Assembly (NCBI RefSeq): GCF_015845845.1
Contig: NZ_LDIG01000170.1
Location: 1 to 64,000 of the forward strand
Direction: 5' to 3'
DNA: 64,000 bases
Source: Paenibacillus dendritiformis
GTDB taxonomy: Bacteria > Bacillota > Bacilli > Paenibacillales > Paenibacillaceae
In this document: one piece after another, positions 54,995-64,000 of the stretch
How positions within the stretch are numbered: the first letter of the stretch is position 1
How the letters are laid out: the number at the start of each line of letters is the position of its first letter
Made by a program: the position numbers and the translations under genes
Notes under the pieces: generated by a model
Databases searched by the model: none
The model's input: the letters and a program-made list of their open reading frames with translations, nothing else
What the model was told of the DNA's origin: nothing

Positions 54995-55975
54995 ATGGCT
55001 CTTCCTTCTATATTGTCTTATCCGATGCCTGGAGAGTCGGACCTGCCGGCGAACAAGGCGGCCTGGAGGCCCGATCCGAAGCGGGCCGTGCTTCTGATTC
55101 ATGATATGCAGCAATACTTCGTCGACGCTTTCAACGCGGATGAATCGCCTGTCCCGGAATTGTTGGCGAACATCCGGAAGCTTCGCGCGCAATGCGCCGC
55201 TCTCGGCATTCCTGTCGTGTATTCGGCGCAGCCCGGCGGACAGAGTCCCGAGCGGCGCGGATTGCTGAGCGATTTCTGGGGGCCGGGCATGAACGACGGG
55301 CCTTATCAGAAAAAAATCGTGGAAGCGCTGGCTCCCGGCGAGCATGATATCGTGGTGACGAAATGGCGCTACAGCGCGTTTCAAAAGACAGAGCTGCTCG
55401 ATATCCTGCGCCAGCGCGGCCGGGATCAATTGATTGTGTGCGGTATTTATGCACATATTGGGTGCCTCATGACCGCGTGCGAAGCTTTCATGCAGGATGT
55501 GCAGCCCTTCTTCGTCGCCGACGCCGTCGCGGATTTCTCGGCAGACAAGCATCGGATGGCTCTCGCTTACGCGGCCGAACGCTGCGCGGTCACGATAACG
55601 ACCCGGCGCCTCCTCGAGGAACTGGCTCGGCTGGGGGATTCGGCGTCTGGGTTGGAATCCGCACCGGCGTCTGAACCGTGCCTCCATGCGTCCTCTGAAG
55701 GAGGACCCCAACCATTGACGCGGCAAGCGGTGCGCGTTGAAGTGGCCGGACTGCTGCAGGAGCATCCTTCCCGAATTGCGGATGATGACAACCTGATTCA
55801 TATCTGGGGACTGGACTCGATCCGGATTATGAGCCTGATCGAACGGTGGCGCCGCGGCGGAGCCGAGGTAAGCTTCGCGGAGCTGGCCGAACGGCCCACA
55901 TTGGCCGACTGGTGGCAGCTTCTCTCTTCCCGGATGAGCCGCTCTTTGCCGAACCGCGATTATTTTACCGTATAA
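54995..55975 (+). CDS. dhbB: Isochorismatase with aryl carrier domain
   Basis: 326 residues, two domains. The isochorismatase part (about 1-215) includes [36 protein letters not shown] and [18 protein letters not shown]. The C-terminal aryl carrier domain (about 245-320) carries the phosphopantetheine Ser in [12 protein letters not shown] (about residue 274). The linker is Ser/Ala/Pro-rich. The ATG at 54995 follows AGAGGAGA. Confidence 0.95.
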   Translation: MALPSILSYPMPGESDLPANKAAWRPDPKRAVLLIHDMQQYFVDAFNADESPVPELLANIRKLRAQCAALGIPVVYSAQPGGQSPERRGLLSDFWGPGMNDGPYQKKIVEALAPGEHDIVVTKWRYSAFQKTELLDILRQRGRDQLIVCGIYAHIGCLMTACEAFMQDVQPFFVADAVADFSADKHRMALAYAAERCAVTITTRRLLEELARLGDSASGLESAPASEPCLHASSEGGPQPLTRQAVRVEVAGLLQEHPSRIADDDNLIHIWGLDSIRIMSLIERWRRGGAEVSFAELAERPTLADWWQLLSSRMSRSLPNRDYFTV

Positions 55976-55984
55976 AAGGAGGCG

Positions 55985-58900
55985 ATGCTCATGCATGATC
56001 TTGATGATGGCCGCTGGCCTTTATCGGGTGCCCAGTCGGGCATTTGGTTCGCGCAGCAGCTTGATCCGGACAACCCGATATTCAATACCGGAGAATACAT
56101 CGATATCCGCGGACCTGTCGATCCGGATCGTTTCGAGGCTGCGGTGCGCCAGGCCGTAATGGAGGCGGAAGCGCTGCACGCGCGCTTCGGCGAGGATCGG
56201 GACGGTCCTTGGCAGACGATCGTTCCATCCTCCGATTGGACGATGCACCGGATCGATGTCAGCGGGGAGAAGGATCCGCATATTGCGGCGGAAGCCTGGA
56301 TGAAGCAGGATCTGGCTCAGCCTGCCGACCTGGGCCGCGGTCCGCTGTTTACCGAAGCATTATTCAAGCTTGGGCCCGACCGATTCTATTGGTACCAACG
56401 CATTCATCATATTGTCATCGATGGTTACGGCTTCTCGCTGTTGACGCGAAGGACGGCGCAAATTTATACGGCGCTCGCTCAGGATATGCCGATCGGAGAG
56501 GGAGCATTCGGTTCATGGCGCTCGGTCCTGGAGGAAGATGCGGCTTACCGCGCATCGGATCGGCTGCAGCGGGATCGGCAATTTTGGCTGGCCCGCTTCG
56601 CCGATCATCCGGAAGCGGCCAGTCTGGGCGATCGGGCTCAGCGCACGTCACGAAGCTTCCTGCGCGAGTCCGCGGAGCTGCCGCCAAGCGTCATGGACGA
56701 TTGGCAGGCGGCCGCGGGCGGAATCGGGGCAAGCTGGCCCGCCGCCGTGATCGCCGCCGCCGCGGTCTACGTGCATCGGCTCACCGGCACGGACGACGTC
56801 ATCCTCGGCGTGCCGATGATGTGCCGTCTCGGCTCCGCGGCGCTGCGCGTTCCCGGCATGGTAATGAATCTGCTGCCGCTGCGCATCGCTGTTCGGCCAG
56901 ATATGAGCGTGAACGAGCTGGTGCGGCAGATCTCTGAAAATATGCGCGAGATCAGAAGGCATCAGAATTACCGGCATCAGGATCTTCGGCGCGACCTGAA
57001 ATTAGTGGGGGACAACAGACGGCTGTTCGGACCTCTCATCAATATTATGCCGTTTATCGAGGAGCTGAACTTTGCCGGATGCCGCGGCAGCATACGCAAT
57101 CTGGCGGCCGGGCCTGTCGATGATCTGACGATTCATGTCTCCTGCGGCTCCGGCGGAAGCGGGACGCGCATCGACTTCGATGCCAACCCCGCGGTATACG
57201 ATGCCGGCGAGCTGAGCGCGCATCGGCGCCGCTTCCTGCATGCGCTGGACAAGCTGGCCGCGTCCGATCCCGGCCAACCGATCGGCCGCCTGGAATTGCT
57301 GCTGCCTGAAGAACGCCTGCAGGTGTTGGAGCGATGGAATGACACCGCTCATGTACTGGCGCAATGGAGCGTGCCGGCGTTGTTCGAGGAGCAGGCGGCG
57401 AGCACTCCCGATGCCGTCGCGGCGGTCTTCGAAGATACAGCGCTCCGTTATGCGGATTTGAACGCGCGCGCCAACCGGCTGGCGCATTTGCTGATTGCGC
57501 ATGGCGCCGGCCCGGATCGGATCGTCGCCCTCGCGCTCCCGCGATCGCTGGAGATGGTGGTCGCCATCCTGGCGGTGCATAAGGCGGGAGCGGCTTATTT
57601 GCCGCTCGATCCCGATTATCCGTCCGCCCGGATTGCCTATATGCTGAATGATGCCGCTCCGATGTGCCTGATCACGATCCGGAAGGCGGCCTCCAGGCTG
57701 CCCGGCTCCGGCGCGATTCCGAGGATCTTGCTTGATGAGCCTGCGGCCATGGAGCGCCTGGAGCGGCAAGCCGAGCGCAACCCGAGCGACGCCGACCGGT
57801 TATGCCGTTTGTCGCCGCTTCACCCGTCTTATGTCATCTACACCTCCGGATCGACGGGCAGACCGAAGGGGGTCTTGCTCACCTTTGGAGGGCTGGCGAA
57901 CCTGCTGCTGTGCATGCGCGAGCGGTTCGCTCTGGATGGCCGGGATCGGCTGCTGTCCGTGACGACGATCTCCTTCGATATTTCCGTCATGGAGGTGCTG
58001 CTGCCGCTCATGACGGGAGCCAGCATCGATATCGCCCCGAAGGAGACGATCCTGGATCCGCAATCGCTGGCCCGGAAAATCAAGGACACCGGGGCGACCA
58101 TTATGCAGGCGACCCCGACGCTATGGCAGGCGCTTGCCGCCAGCCATCCCGGCAGCTTCGGCGGGCTGACGGTGATCACCGGAGGCGAGGCCTTGCCGAT
58201 CGGGCTCAAGCTCGCCCTGCAGGAACTGGATTGCGAGGTGAACAACCAATACGGCCCGACGGAGACGACCATTTATTCCGCCGCTACCTTGCTCGGACCG
58301 GAGCGCACGGGGAAGCCGTCTATCGGGGGACCGATCTGGAATACGAGGCTCTACGTGCTCGATGCGGCGCTGCAGCCGGTTCCTCCGGGGGTGGCAGGGG
58401 AGCTGTACATTGCAGGCGCCGGGCTGGCGCGCGGCTATCTGGGGCGGCCGGATCTGACGGCGGAGCGGTTCGTGGCAGATCCGTTCGGGCCTCCGGGCAC
58501 CCGGATGTACCGCACGGGCGATCTCGCCAGATGGCTGGCTGACGGCTCCATCGATTATTTGGGGCGTGCCGATCACCAGATTAAGCTGCGCGGCTTCCGC
58601 ATCGAGACGGGCGAGATCGAGGATCTGCTCGCCCGGCATGCCGACGTCGCGCAAGCCGCGGTGATCGTCCGGGAGGATCGGCCGGGGGAGCGGCGACTGG
58701 TCGCTTATGTCGTTCCGGCTTCGCCTTCCGGAATCGATTCGGACGCGCTGCGCCGCTATGCTGCCGGCCAACTGCCGGACTATATGGTCCCCGCGGCCAT
58801 CGTCACGCTGGATGCCATGCCTTTGACGCCGAACAAGAAGATTGACCGCAAGGCGCTGCCTGTGCCCGATTCCGGTCAAGCGGCCGCAGGGCGCGGACCC

Positions 58901-61900
58901 CGCACCCCGCAGGAGGAGATGCTCTGCGCCCTGTTCGCCGAAGCGCTTGGGTTGCCCCGCGTCGGCATCGATGATGACTTTTTCGCGCTGGGCGGCCATT
59001 CCCTGCTTGCCGGACGAGTCATCCTCCGCATACGCGAGTCGTTGGGCGCCGAATTGAGTATTGGCAGCCTCTTCGAAGAGCCTACGGCGGCGGGGCTTGT
59101 CCGGCGGCTGGATGATTCGCGGGAAGCCAGACCGGCTATCCGGCCGGCCCGGCGGGCGGACGATATTCCGTTGTCCTTCGCCCAACGGCGCTTATGGTTC
59201 CTGTATCGTCTGGAAGGACCGGCCCCGACTTATAATATCCCGCTGGTCGCCCGCCTGTCCGGCGAACTGGACATCCAAGCGCTGGAGGCCGCTCTCGGCG
59301 ATGTGGCGGCCCGGCACGAGACGCTGCGCACCGTGTTCCCTGATGACGCGTCCGGCGCCTCGCGCCAGCTAATTCTGGACGCCGGTAAGGCGCACCCTGG
59401 GCTGATCTTGACCGGAACCAGCGAGGCGGAGCTGCCTGAACGGCTTCAGGAAGCCGTTCGCTACCGCTTCCGGCTGTCGGACGAGCCTTCGCTTCGGGCG
59501 GAATTGTTCGAGCTTGGGCCGAATGAATATGTGCTGCTGTTGCTCCTGCATCATATCGCCGGGGACGGATGGTCGCTGTCTCCGTTGACGCGCGATCTGT
59601 CCGCCGCCTATGCGGCGCGCAGCCGGGGCGAGCTTCCGGCATGGCGGCCGCTTCCGGTTCAATATGCGGACTACGCGATCTGGCAGGAGCGCTTGCTTGG
59701 AAGCGGCGGCGATCCCGGCAGCCTGATGACCCGCCAGCTTGAATTCTGGACGCGGACGCTCGCCGGCTTGCCGGAGCAATTGGAGCTCCCGGCCGATTAT
59801 CCGCGTCCGGCAGCGGCCAGCCATCAAGGCGGCACCGTCCATTTTCATATTAACCAGGAGCTCCACGGCCGGCTGTTGAATCTGGCCCGCGACGGCAAGG
59901 CGAGCCTGTTCATGGTGCTGCAGGCCGCGCTGGCCATTCTCCTGACGCGGCTGGGGGCGGGCACGGATATTCCGATCGGCAGCCCGATAACCGGGCGGAA
60001 CGACGATGCGCTTGACGGTCTTGTCGGCTTGTTCATCAACACGCTGGTGCTTCGAACCGATACGTCAGGGGACCCCAGCTTCCGCGAACTGCTTGCCCGG
60101 GTGCGCCAGGTGAATCTGGACGCGTATGCGCATCAGGATGTGCCGTTCGAGCGTCTCGTCGAAGCGGTGAAACCCGTTCGCTCCCGTTCCCGGCATCCGC
60201 TCTTTCAGATTATGCTGGTGCTGCAAAATACGCCGGCTCCCGCGCTCGATTTGCCGGGTGTAGAAGCCAGCGTTCAATTGGAAAGCGCGGGCACGGCGAA
60301 GTTCGACCTGACCGTCGAGCTGCAGGAACGCCGCGATGCGAAGGGCGGCCCGGACGGCTTGGAAGGAATCGTCGAATACAGTGCGGATTTGTTCAAGCGC
60401 GTCACAGCCGATGCGCTGGCGGCCCGCTATGTGCGCGTGCTGGAGTCGGCTGCCGGGGCACCGGACAAGCCGATGGGCCAGCTTGATATTTTGCTGCCGG
60501 AAGAGCGGCGCCGCATCCTGACGGAATGGAGCGCTCCCGAAGCCGCAGCGCCGCCGCCGGTCACCATTCCGGAGCTGTTCGAGGCGCAGGCCAGCCGTTC
60601 GCCCGGGGCGGCAGCGGTCGTTCATGAAGGCAGCGCTTTGAGCTATGAGGAATTGAACCTGCAGGCGAACCGGCTCGCGCATCTGCTCATGGCAGAGGGG
60701 GTAGGTCCCGAACAGCTCGTGGCGTTGGCCTTGCCCCGGTCTCTCGAGATGGCAGTCGGCATATTGGCCGTGCTGAAGGCAGGCGCCGCCTACCTTCCGC
60801 TCGATCCGGATTATCCCGCCGAGCGGATCGCATATATGCTGGAGGACGGAGCGCCTGTCTGTATGGTGACGATCGCTGAAGTGTCATCCGGTCTGCCAGA
60901 CACTGGAGGCCTCCCGCGGATCGTGCTGGATGAGGCCGCTGTCCGGGAGCGGCTGCGGCAGCAATCCTCTGCCAATCCAAGCGATCAGGAACGCAGCAGG
61001 CCGCTGTCTCCGCTCAGTCCGGCTTATATCATCTATACGTCAGGGTCTACGGGCAAGCCCAAAGGGGTCGTTATCCCGCACCAGAATGTCGTGCGCTTGT
61101 TCGCGTCCACCCGGCATTGGTTCCGCTTCGGAGCGGAGGATGTATGGACCCTATTTCATTCATACGCGTTCGATTTTTCGGTGTGGGAGATCTGGGGCGC
61201 GCTCCTGCATGGAGGGCGTCTCGTCGTGGTGCCTCATGCGGTAAGCCGATCGCCGCGCGAATTTCTGCGTTTGCTCGCGCAAGAGGGCGTGACCGTCCTG
61301 AATCAGACCCCGTCTGCCTTCTATCAATTGATGCAGGCCGATCGGGAACAACCCGAGCTGGGACAGACGCTATCCCTGCGGCATGTCATTTTCGGAGGCG
61401 AAGCGCTGGAGCCGGCCCGGCTGGAGGACTGGTATCGCCGCCATCCGGATCATGCTCCGAGATTGATTAACATGTACGGCATTACGGAGACGACCGTGCA
61501 TGTCAGCTACAAGGAGCTGGATCGGGATAGTGCCGCCTCGGGAGCCAACAGCTTCATCGGCGGGCCGATACCGGATCTGCGAGTGTATGTGCTCGACGAG
61601 GCGCTGCAGCCGGCTCCGCCCGGAACGGCGGGGGAAATGTACGTGGCCGGCGCCGGGCTGGCGCGCGGCTACTGGGGCCGGCCGGGCTTGACGGCAGAGC
61701 GGTTCGTCGCCGATCCGTTCGGCCCGCCGGGCAGCCGAATGTACCGCACCGGGGATGTGGCGAAATGGCTCGCCGACGGCACGCTGGATTATCTGGGCCG
61801 CGCCGATCATCAAGTGAAGATTCGGGGCTTCCGCATCGAACCGGGCGAGATCCAAGCCGCGCTTGCGCGTCATCCCGAGGTCGCCCAGGCAGCCGTCATG

Positions 61901-63199
61901 GTGCTCGAGGACCGGCCGGGAGACAAGCGGCTGGCCGCTTATGTGGTGTTCGCCGCGGGCGCAACCCTGGAGCCGTCCGAATTGCGCCGCTATGCAGCTT
62001 CCATACTGCCCGATTACATGGTTCCGTCCGCGATTATCGGCATCGACGCGCTGCCGCTCACCCCGAACGGCAAGCTGGATCGCCAGGCGCTGCCGGCGCC
62101 GGAGCTTTCCCTGGAGCTGGACGGGCGCAATCCGAGAACGCCGCAGGAGGAGGTGCTGTGCGATCTGTTCGCCGAAGTGCTCGGGGTGCGGCGCGTCGGG
62201 ATCGACGACAGCTTCTTCGAGCTGGGCGGCCATTCGCTGCTGGCGGTTCGCCTCATCAGCCGCATCCGCGAGGCGCTGGGCCGGGAAGTTGGCATTGGCA
62301 GCCTCTTCGAAGCGCCGACGGTGGCCGGGCTCGCGGAGCGGCTCGATATGGACGGGGGAGCCAGCGCCCTGCAAGTGCTGCTGCCGCTCCGAACCCATGG
62401 CGCGCAACTGTCGCTGTTCTGCGTGCATCCTGCGGGCGGGCTGAGCTGGTGCTACGCCGGCCTGATGAAGCATCTCGGCATGGATTATCCGATCTACGGA
62501 CTGCAGGCCCGCGGCATCGCGCAAGCGGAAGAGCTGCCGAAGACGCTGGAGGAGATGACGGCAGATTATATCGAAGCCATTCGCTTGATTCAGCCCCATG
62601 GTCCTTATCGCCTTCTGGGCTGGTCGCTTGGCGGAAATGTGGCGCATGCGATGGCGGTTCAGCTCCAGGAAGAAGGGGAAGAAGTCTCGTTTTTGGCGAT
62701 GCTTGACGCTTATCCGAGTCATTACCTCCCGATCCGGGGAGAACCGGATGAAGAGGAGGCGTTGACCGCGCTGCTTGCCTTGGGCGGCTATGACAAGGAC
62801 AGCATTGGCGGCGTTCCGCTTACGGTCGCGAACGCGATCGAGATTCTTCGCAGCGACAGCAGCGCTTTGGCTACGCTTGATGAAGCCACCATTCTGAATT
62901 TGAAAAAAACGTATGAAAACTCGGTCCGCCTTCTGGGAGCCTATACTCCGCGGCGATTCGAGGGGGATCTTCTGTTCTTCCGCTCGACGATCATACCGGA
63001 TTGGTTCGCTCCGATTGAACCGGAGATGTGGATTCCCTATATCGGCGGACGGATCGATCGGCATGATATCGCCTGCCGGCATAAGGACCTGTGTCAGCCG
63101 GGACCGCTTGCCGAGATCGGCGCGACTCTTTTGGCCAAGCTGAAATCCGCGAACGGCGCGGCCATGAGACAAGATGGGGGGGAGCTAATCCATGATTAA
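55985..63199 (+). CDS. dhbF: Dimodular NRPS of catecholate trilactone siderophore (DhbF)
   Basis: About 2404 residues, close to Bacillus DhbF. Order: C1 (HHIVIDGYG near 140), A1 ([10 protein letters not shown] near 620), T1 (GGHSLLAG near 1005), C2 (HHIAGDGWS near 1190), A2 ([10 protein letters not shown] near 1684), T2 (GGHSLLAV near 2080), thioesterase ([10 protein letters not shown] near 2211). Aligned to GrsA positions 235-331, A2 reads D-F-W-N-I-G-M-V-H, the threonine code. A1 reads D-I-M-Q-I-G-Q-I-Y, differing at four positions from the glycine code D-I-L-Q-L-G-L-I-W. It joins DHB, a small amino acid and Thr, and cyclises three units. The start may be ATG 55991, given AGGAGGCG at 55977. 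Confidence 0.95.
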   Translation: MLMHDLDDGRWPLSGAQSGIWFAQQLDPDNPIFNTGEYIDIRGPVDPDRFEAAVRQAVMEAEALHARFGEDRDGPWQTIVPSSDWTMHRIDVSGEKDPHIAAEAWMKQDLAQPADLGRGPLFTEALFKLGPDRFYWYQRIHHIVIDGYGFSLLTRRTAQIYTALAQDMPIGEGAFGSWRSVLEEDAAYRASDRLQRDRQFWLARFADHPEAASLGDRAQRTSRSFLRESAELPPSVMDDWQAAAGGIGASWPAAVIAAAAVYVHRLTGTDDVILGVPMMCRLGSAALRVPGMVMNLLPLRIAVRPDMSVNELVRQISENMREIRRHQNYRHQDLRRDLKLVGDNRRLFGPLINIMPFIEELNFAGCRGSIRNLAAGPVDDLTIHVSCGSGGSGTRIDFDANPAVYDAGELSAHRRRFLHALDKLAASDPGQPIGRLELLLPEERLQVLERWNDTAHVLAQWSVPALFEEQAASTPDAVAAVFEDTALRYADLNARANRLAHLLIAHGAGPDRIVALALPRSLEMVVAILAVHKAGAAYLPLDPDYPSARIAYMLNDAAPMCLITIRKAASRLPGSGAIPRILLDEPAAMERLERQAERNPSDADRLCRLSPLHPSYVIYTSGSTGRPKGVLLTFGGLANLLLCMRERFALDGRDRLLSVTTISFDISVMEVLLPLMTGASIDIAPKETILDPQSLARKIKDTGATIMQATPTLWQALAASHPGSFGGLTVITGGEALPIGLKLALQELDCEVNNQYGPTETTIYSAATLLGPERTGKPSIGGPIWNTRLYVLDAALQPVPPGVAGELYIAGAGLARGYLGRPDLTAERFVADPFGPPGTRMYRTGDLARWLADGSIDYLGRADHQIKLRGFRIETGEIEDLLARHADVAQAAVIVREDRPGERRLVAYVVPASPSGIDSDALRRYAAGQLPDYMVPAAIVTLDAMPLTPNKKIDRKALPVPDSGQAAAGRGPRTPQEEMLCALFAEALGLPRVGIDDDFFALGGHSLLAGRVILRIRESLGAELSIGSLFEEPTAAGLVRRLDDSREARPAIRPARRADDIPLSFAQRRLWFLYRLEGPAPTYNIPLVARLSGELDIQALEAALGDVAARHETLRTVFPDDASGASRQLILDAGKAHPGLILTGTSEAELPERLQEAVRYRFRLSDEPSLRAELFELGPNEYVLLLLLHHIAGDGWSLSPLTRDLSAAYAARSRGELPAWRPLPVQYADYAIWQERLLGSGGDPGSLMTRQLEFWTRTLAGLPEQLELPADYPRPAAASHQGGTVHFHINQELHGRLLNLARDGKASLFMVLQAALAILLTRLGAGTDIPIGSPITGRNDDALDGLVGLFINTLVLRTDTSGDPSFRELLARVRQVNLDAYAHQDVPFERLVEAVKPVRSRSRHPLFQIMLVLQNTPAPALDLPGVEASVQLESAGTAKFDLTVELQERRDAKGGPDGLEGIVEYSADLFKRVTADALAARYVRVLESAAGAPDKPMGQLDILLPEERRRILTEWSAPEAAAPPPVTIPELFEAQASRSPGAAAVVHEGSALSYEELNLQANRLAHLLMAEGVGPEQLVALALPRSLEMAVGILAVLKAGAAYLPLDPDYPAERIAYMLEDGAPVCMVTIAEVSSGLPDTGGLPRIVLDEAAVRERLRQQSSANPSDQERSRPLSPLSPAYIIYTSGSTGKPKGVVIPHQNVVRLFASTRHWFRFGAEDVWTLFHSYAFDFSVWEIWGALLHGGRLVVVPHAVSRSPREFLRLLAQEGVTVLNQTPSAFYQLMQADREQPELGQTLSLRHVIFGGEALEPARLEDWYRRHPDHAPRLINMYGITETTVHVSYKELDRDSAASGANSFIGGPIPDLRVYVLDEALQPAPPGTAGEMYVAGAGLARGYWGRPGLTAERFVADPFGPPGSRMYRTGDVAKWLADGTLDYLGRADHQVKIRGFRIEPGEIQAALARHPEVAQAAVMVLEDRPGDKRLAAYVVFAAGATLEPSELRRYAASILPDYMVPSAIIGIDALPLTPNGKLDRQALPAPELSLELDGRNPRTPQEEVLCDLFAEVLGVRRVGIDDSFFELGGHSLLAVRLISRIREALGREVGIGSLFEAPTVAGLAERLDMDGGASALQVLLPLRTHGAQLSLFCVHPAGGLSWCYAGLMKHLGMDYPIYGLQARGIAQAEELPKTLEEMTADYIEAIRLIQPHGPYRLLGWSLGGNVAHAMAVQLQEEGEEVSFLAMLDAYPSHYLPIRGEPDEEEALTALLALGGYDKDSIGGVPLTVANAIEILRSDSSALATLDEATILNLKKTYENSVRLLGAYTPRRFEGDLLFFRSTIIPDWFAPIEPEMWIPYIGGRIDRHDIACRHKDLCQPGPLAEIGATLLAKLKSANGAAMRQDGGELIHD

Positions 63200-63431
63200 T
63201 CCTTTTGAGCAAGCGGACGGCGCTTATCTGGTGTTGATCAATGAGGAGGGACAGTATTCGCTCTGGCCTGCCTTTGCCGCGGTGCCGGATGGATGGAGTA
63301 CGGTTCTGGGCCCGGATACGCGACAAGGGTGCCTGGACTATATCAACCTGCATTGGACCGATTTGCGGCCCCGCAGCTTATGCGAGTCTTCTTCGGATCT
63401 GGTGCATGGAGCAAATGGAGCAACGCAATGA
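63192..63431 (+). CDS. MbtH-like protein
   Basis: 79 residues. [19 protein letters not shown] and [18 protein letters not shown] contain the invariant Trp and Ser-Leu-Trp-type residues. It binds and activates the A domains of the preceding NRPS. Overlaps dhbF by eight bases. Confidence 0.93.
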   Translation: MINPFEQADGAYLVLINEEGQYSLWPAFAAVPDGWSTVLGPDTRQGCLDYINLHWTDLRPRSLCESSSDLVHGANGATQ

Positions 63432-64000
63432 GGGAAGGGCTGAACCCGAAAACGGCCGTATGTATCGGATACGTCGCGGCCATGTTCACGGTGGCGATGG
63501 ATGCCACCGTCCTGAACGTGGCGCTGCAGACGATCAGCCAGGAGCTGCAAGTGCCTCCGGCCGCATCGGGAGTGCTCAATGTCGGCTACCTGGTAAGCCT
63601 CGCTGTCATCCTGCCGGCGGCGGCCTGCTTACACCGATCGGAATGGCGATGCTGTTCCGCATGTTCCCCCCCGCAGGAGCGGGCCAAGGTCTCCCGGGCG
63701 CTCGTTCTCCCGATCGCGGTTGCTCCCGCGGTCGGGCCGATCATTAGCGGGCTGCTTATTGAGCATCTTTCGTGGCGCTGGATATTTTATGTCCACCTGC
63801 CGATCGGAATTCCGGCTTTGCTGTTCGGAATCGTCTTTTTGAAGGAGCATCGGGAGCATGAGGCGGGACGCCTCGATGTTCGGGGCCTCCTCCTGGTAGC
63901 CGCCCTTGTCGCCGTCGAGCTGCGGGTGAAGCAGCCGCTGCTTGATCTGCGGCTGTTGGGCGACCGCCTGTTCCGCACGGCAGGCCTCGTCGCCATGTGC
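63428..64000 (+). pseudogene. DHA2-family MFS siderophore exporter, decayed and cut by window edge
   Basis: Starts well at 63428 (overlap with mbtH): AAMFTVAMDATVLNVALQTI and LVSLAVILPAA are helices 1-2. It then jumps to GGLLTPIGMAMLFRMFPP, losing motif A and helix 3. A one-base excess in the C-run at about 63665-63671 shifts the frame, which then reads QERAKVSRALVLPIAVAPAV and LSWRWIFYVHLPIGIPALL. A third break joins RLDVRGLLLVA to LVAVELRVKQPLLDL. The right end lies outside the window. The ancestor was probably the siderophore exporter. Confidence 0.75.

Noticed and set aside
61370..63172. 600-codon minus-strand frame opposite dhbF
   Set aside because: Long antisense frames are expected opposite GC-rich coding sequence. 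The translation has no domain and the plus strand encodes an unambiguous NRPS.

Overview
The window looks like a chromosomal segment of a Paenibacillus-type Firmicute. Strong AGGAGG-like ribosome binding sites, sigma-A-type promoters, Bacillus-style 7-1-7 Fur boxes, a SorC-type DeoR with a deo operon, an LnrJK/LnrLMN-like two-component/ABC set and a dhbACEBF-type siderophore operon all point that way. The species cannot be fixed from the sequence alone. No rRNA, tRNA or CRISPR array was seen.

Layout. 1-1582: an IS1380-family insertion sequence. 1.9-5.2 kb: a nucleoside salvage set (two nucleoside hydrolases and a CNT transporter). 5.3-9.2 kb: a lipoprotein FAD reductase with an Fnr-like site, a histidine phosphatase, and a secreted protein with copper-amine-oxidase-N domains plus a barrel-like domain. 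9.6-10.65 kb: a decayed TnpB gene fused to the C-terminal end of an RRNPP-type (Rap/NprR-like) receptor, followed by an intact 35-codon Phr-like peptide gene. 10.9-14.8 kb: envelope genes (Lgt, ECF sigma factor, secreted metzincin-like protease, SurA-N lipoprotein, another lipoprotein). 14.9-23.5 kb: ferritin, two OmpR-type two-component systems (the second followed by two PepSY proteins), a broken serine beta-lactamase-like gene and a YcdB-like protein. 23.6-27.3 kb: LacI regulator, 2,3-butanediol-type dehydrogenase and an SDR, with a 640-base gene-free stretch. 27.6-33.4 kb: deoR and a deoxyribonucleoside operon (deoC, cdd, nupC, deoD, pdp). 33.5-38.8 kb: a NarL-type two-component system and ABC exporter resembling the linearmycin-resistance locus.

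38.8-47.8 kb is accessory in character: a DUF3885 fragment, a CHRD protein without an ordinary start codon, a YdeI-like protein, a Fur-box-controlled AraC regulator, a frameshifted Rpn nuclease, a zinc-ribbon protein coupled to small proteins, a deleted DHA2 efflux pump and a SUFU-domain protein.

47.9-64.0 kb is a catecholate siderophore locus: a Btr-like AraC/binding-protein regulator, a ferric-siderophore binding lipoprotein, a trilactone esterase, then DhbA, C, E, B, F, an MbtH protein and a decayed DHA2 exporter. A perfect Fur box precedes the regulator and a 14/15 box precedes the lipoprotein. The second adenylation domain of DhbF carries a complete threonine code. The first differs from the usual glycine code at four positions, so the product may be a bacillibactin relative such as paenibactin.

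The main theme in the search part is a partly erased peptide quorum-sensing module at about 10.2-10.65 kb, plus several genes in the window that share one style of decay: internal deletion.
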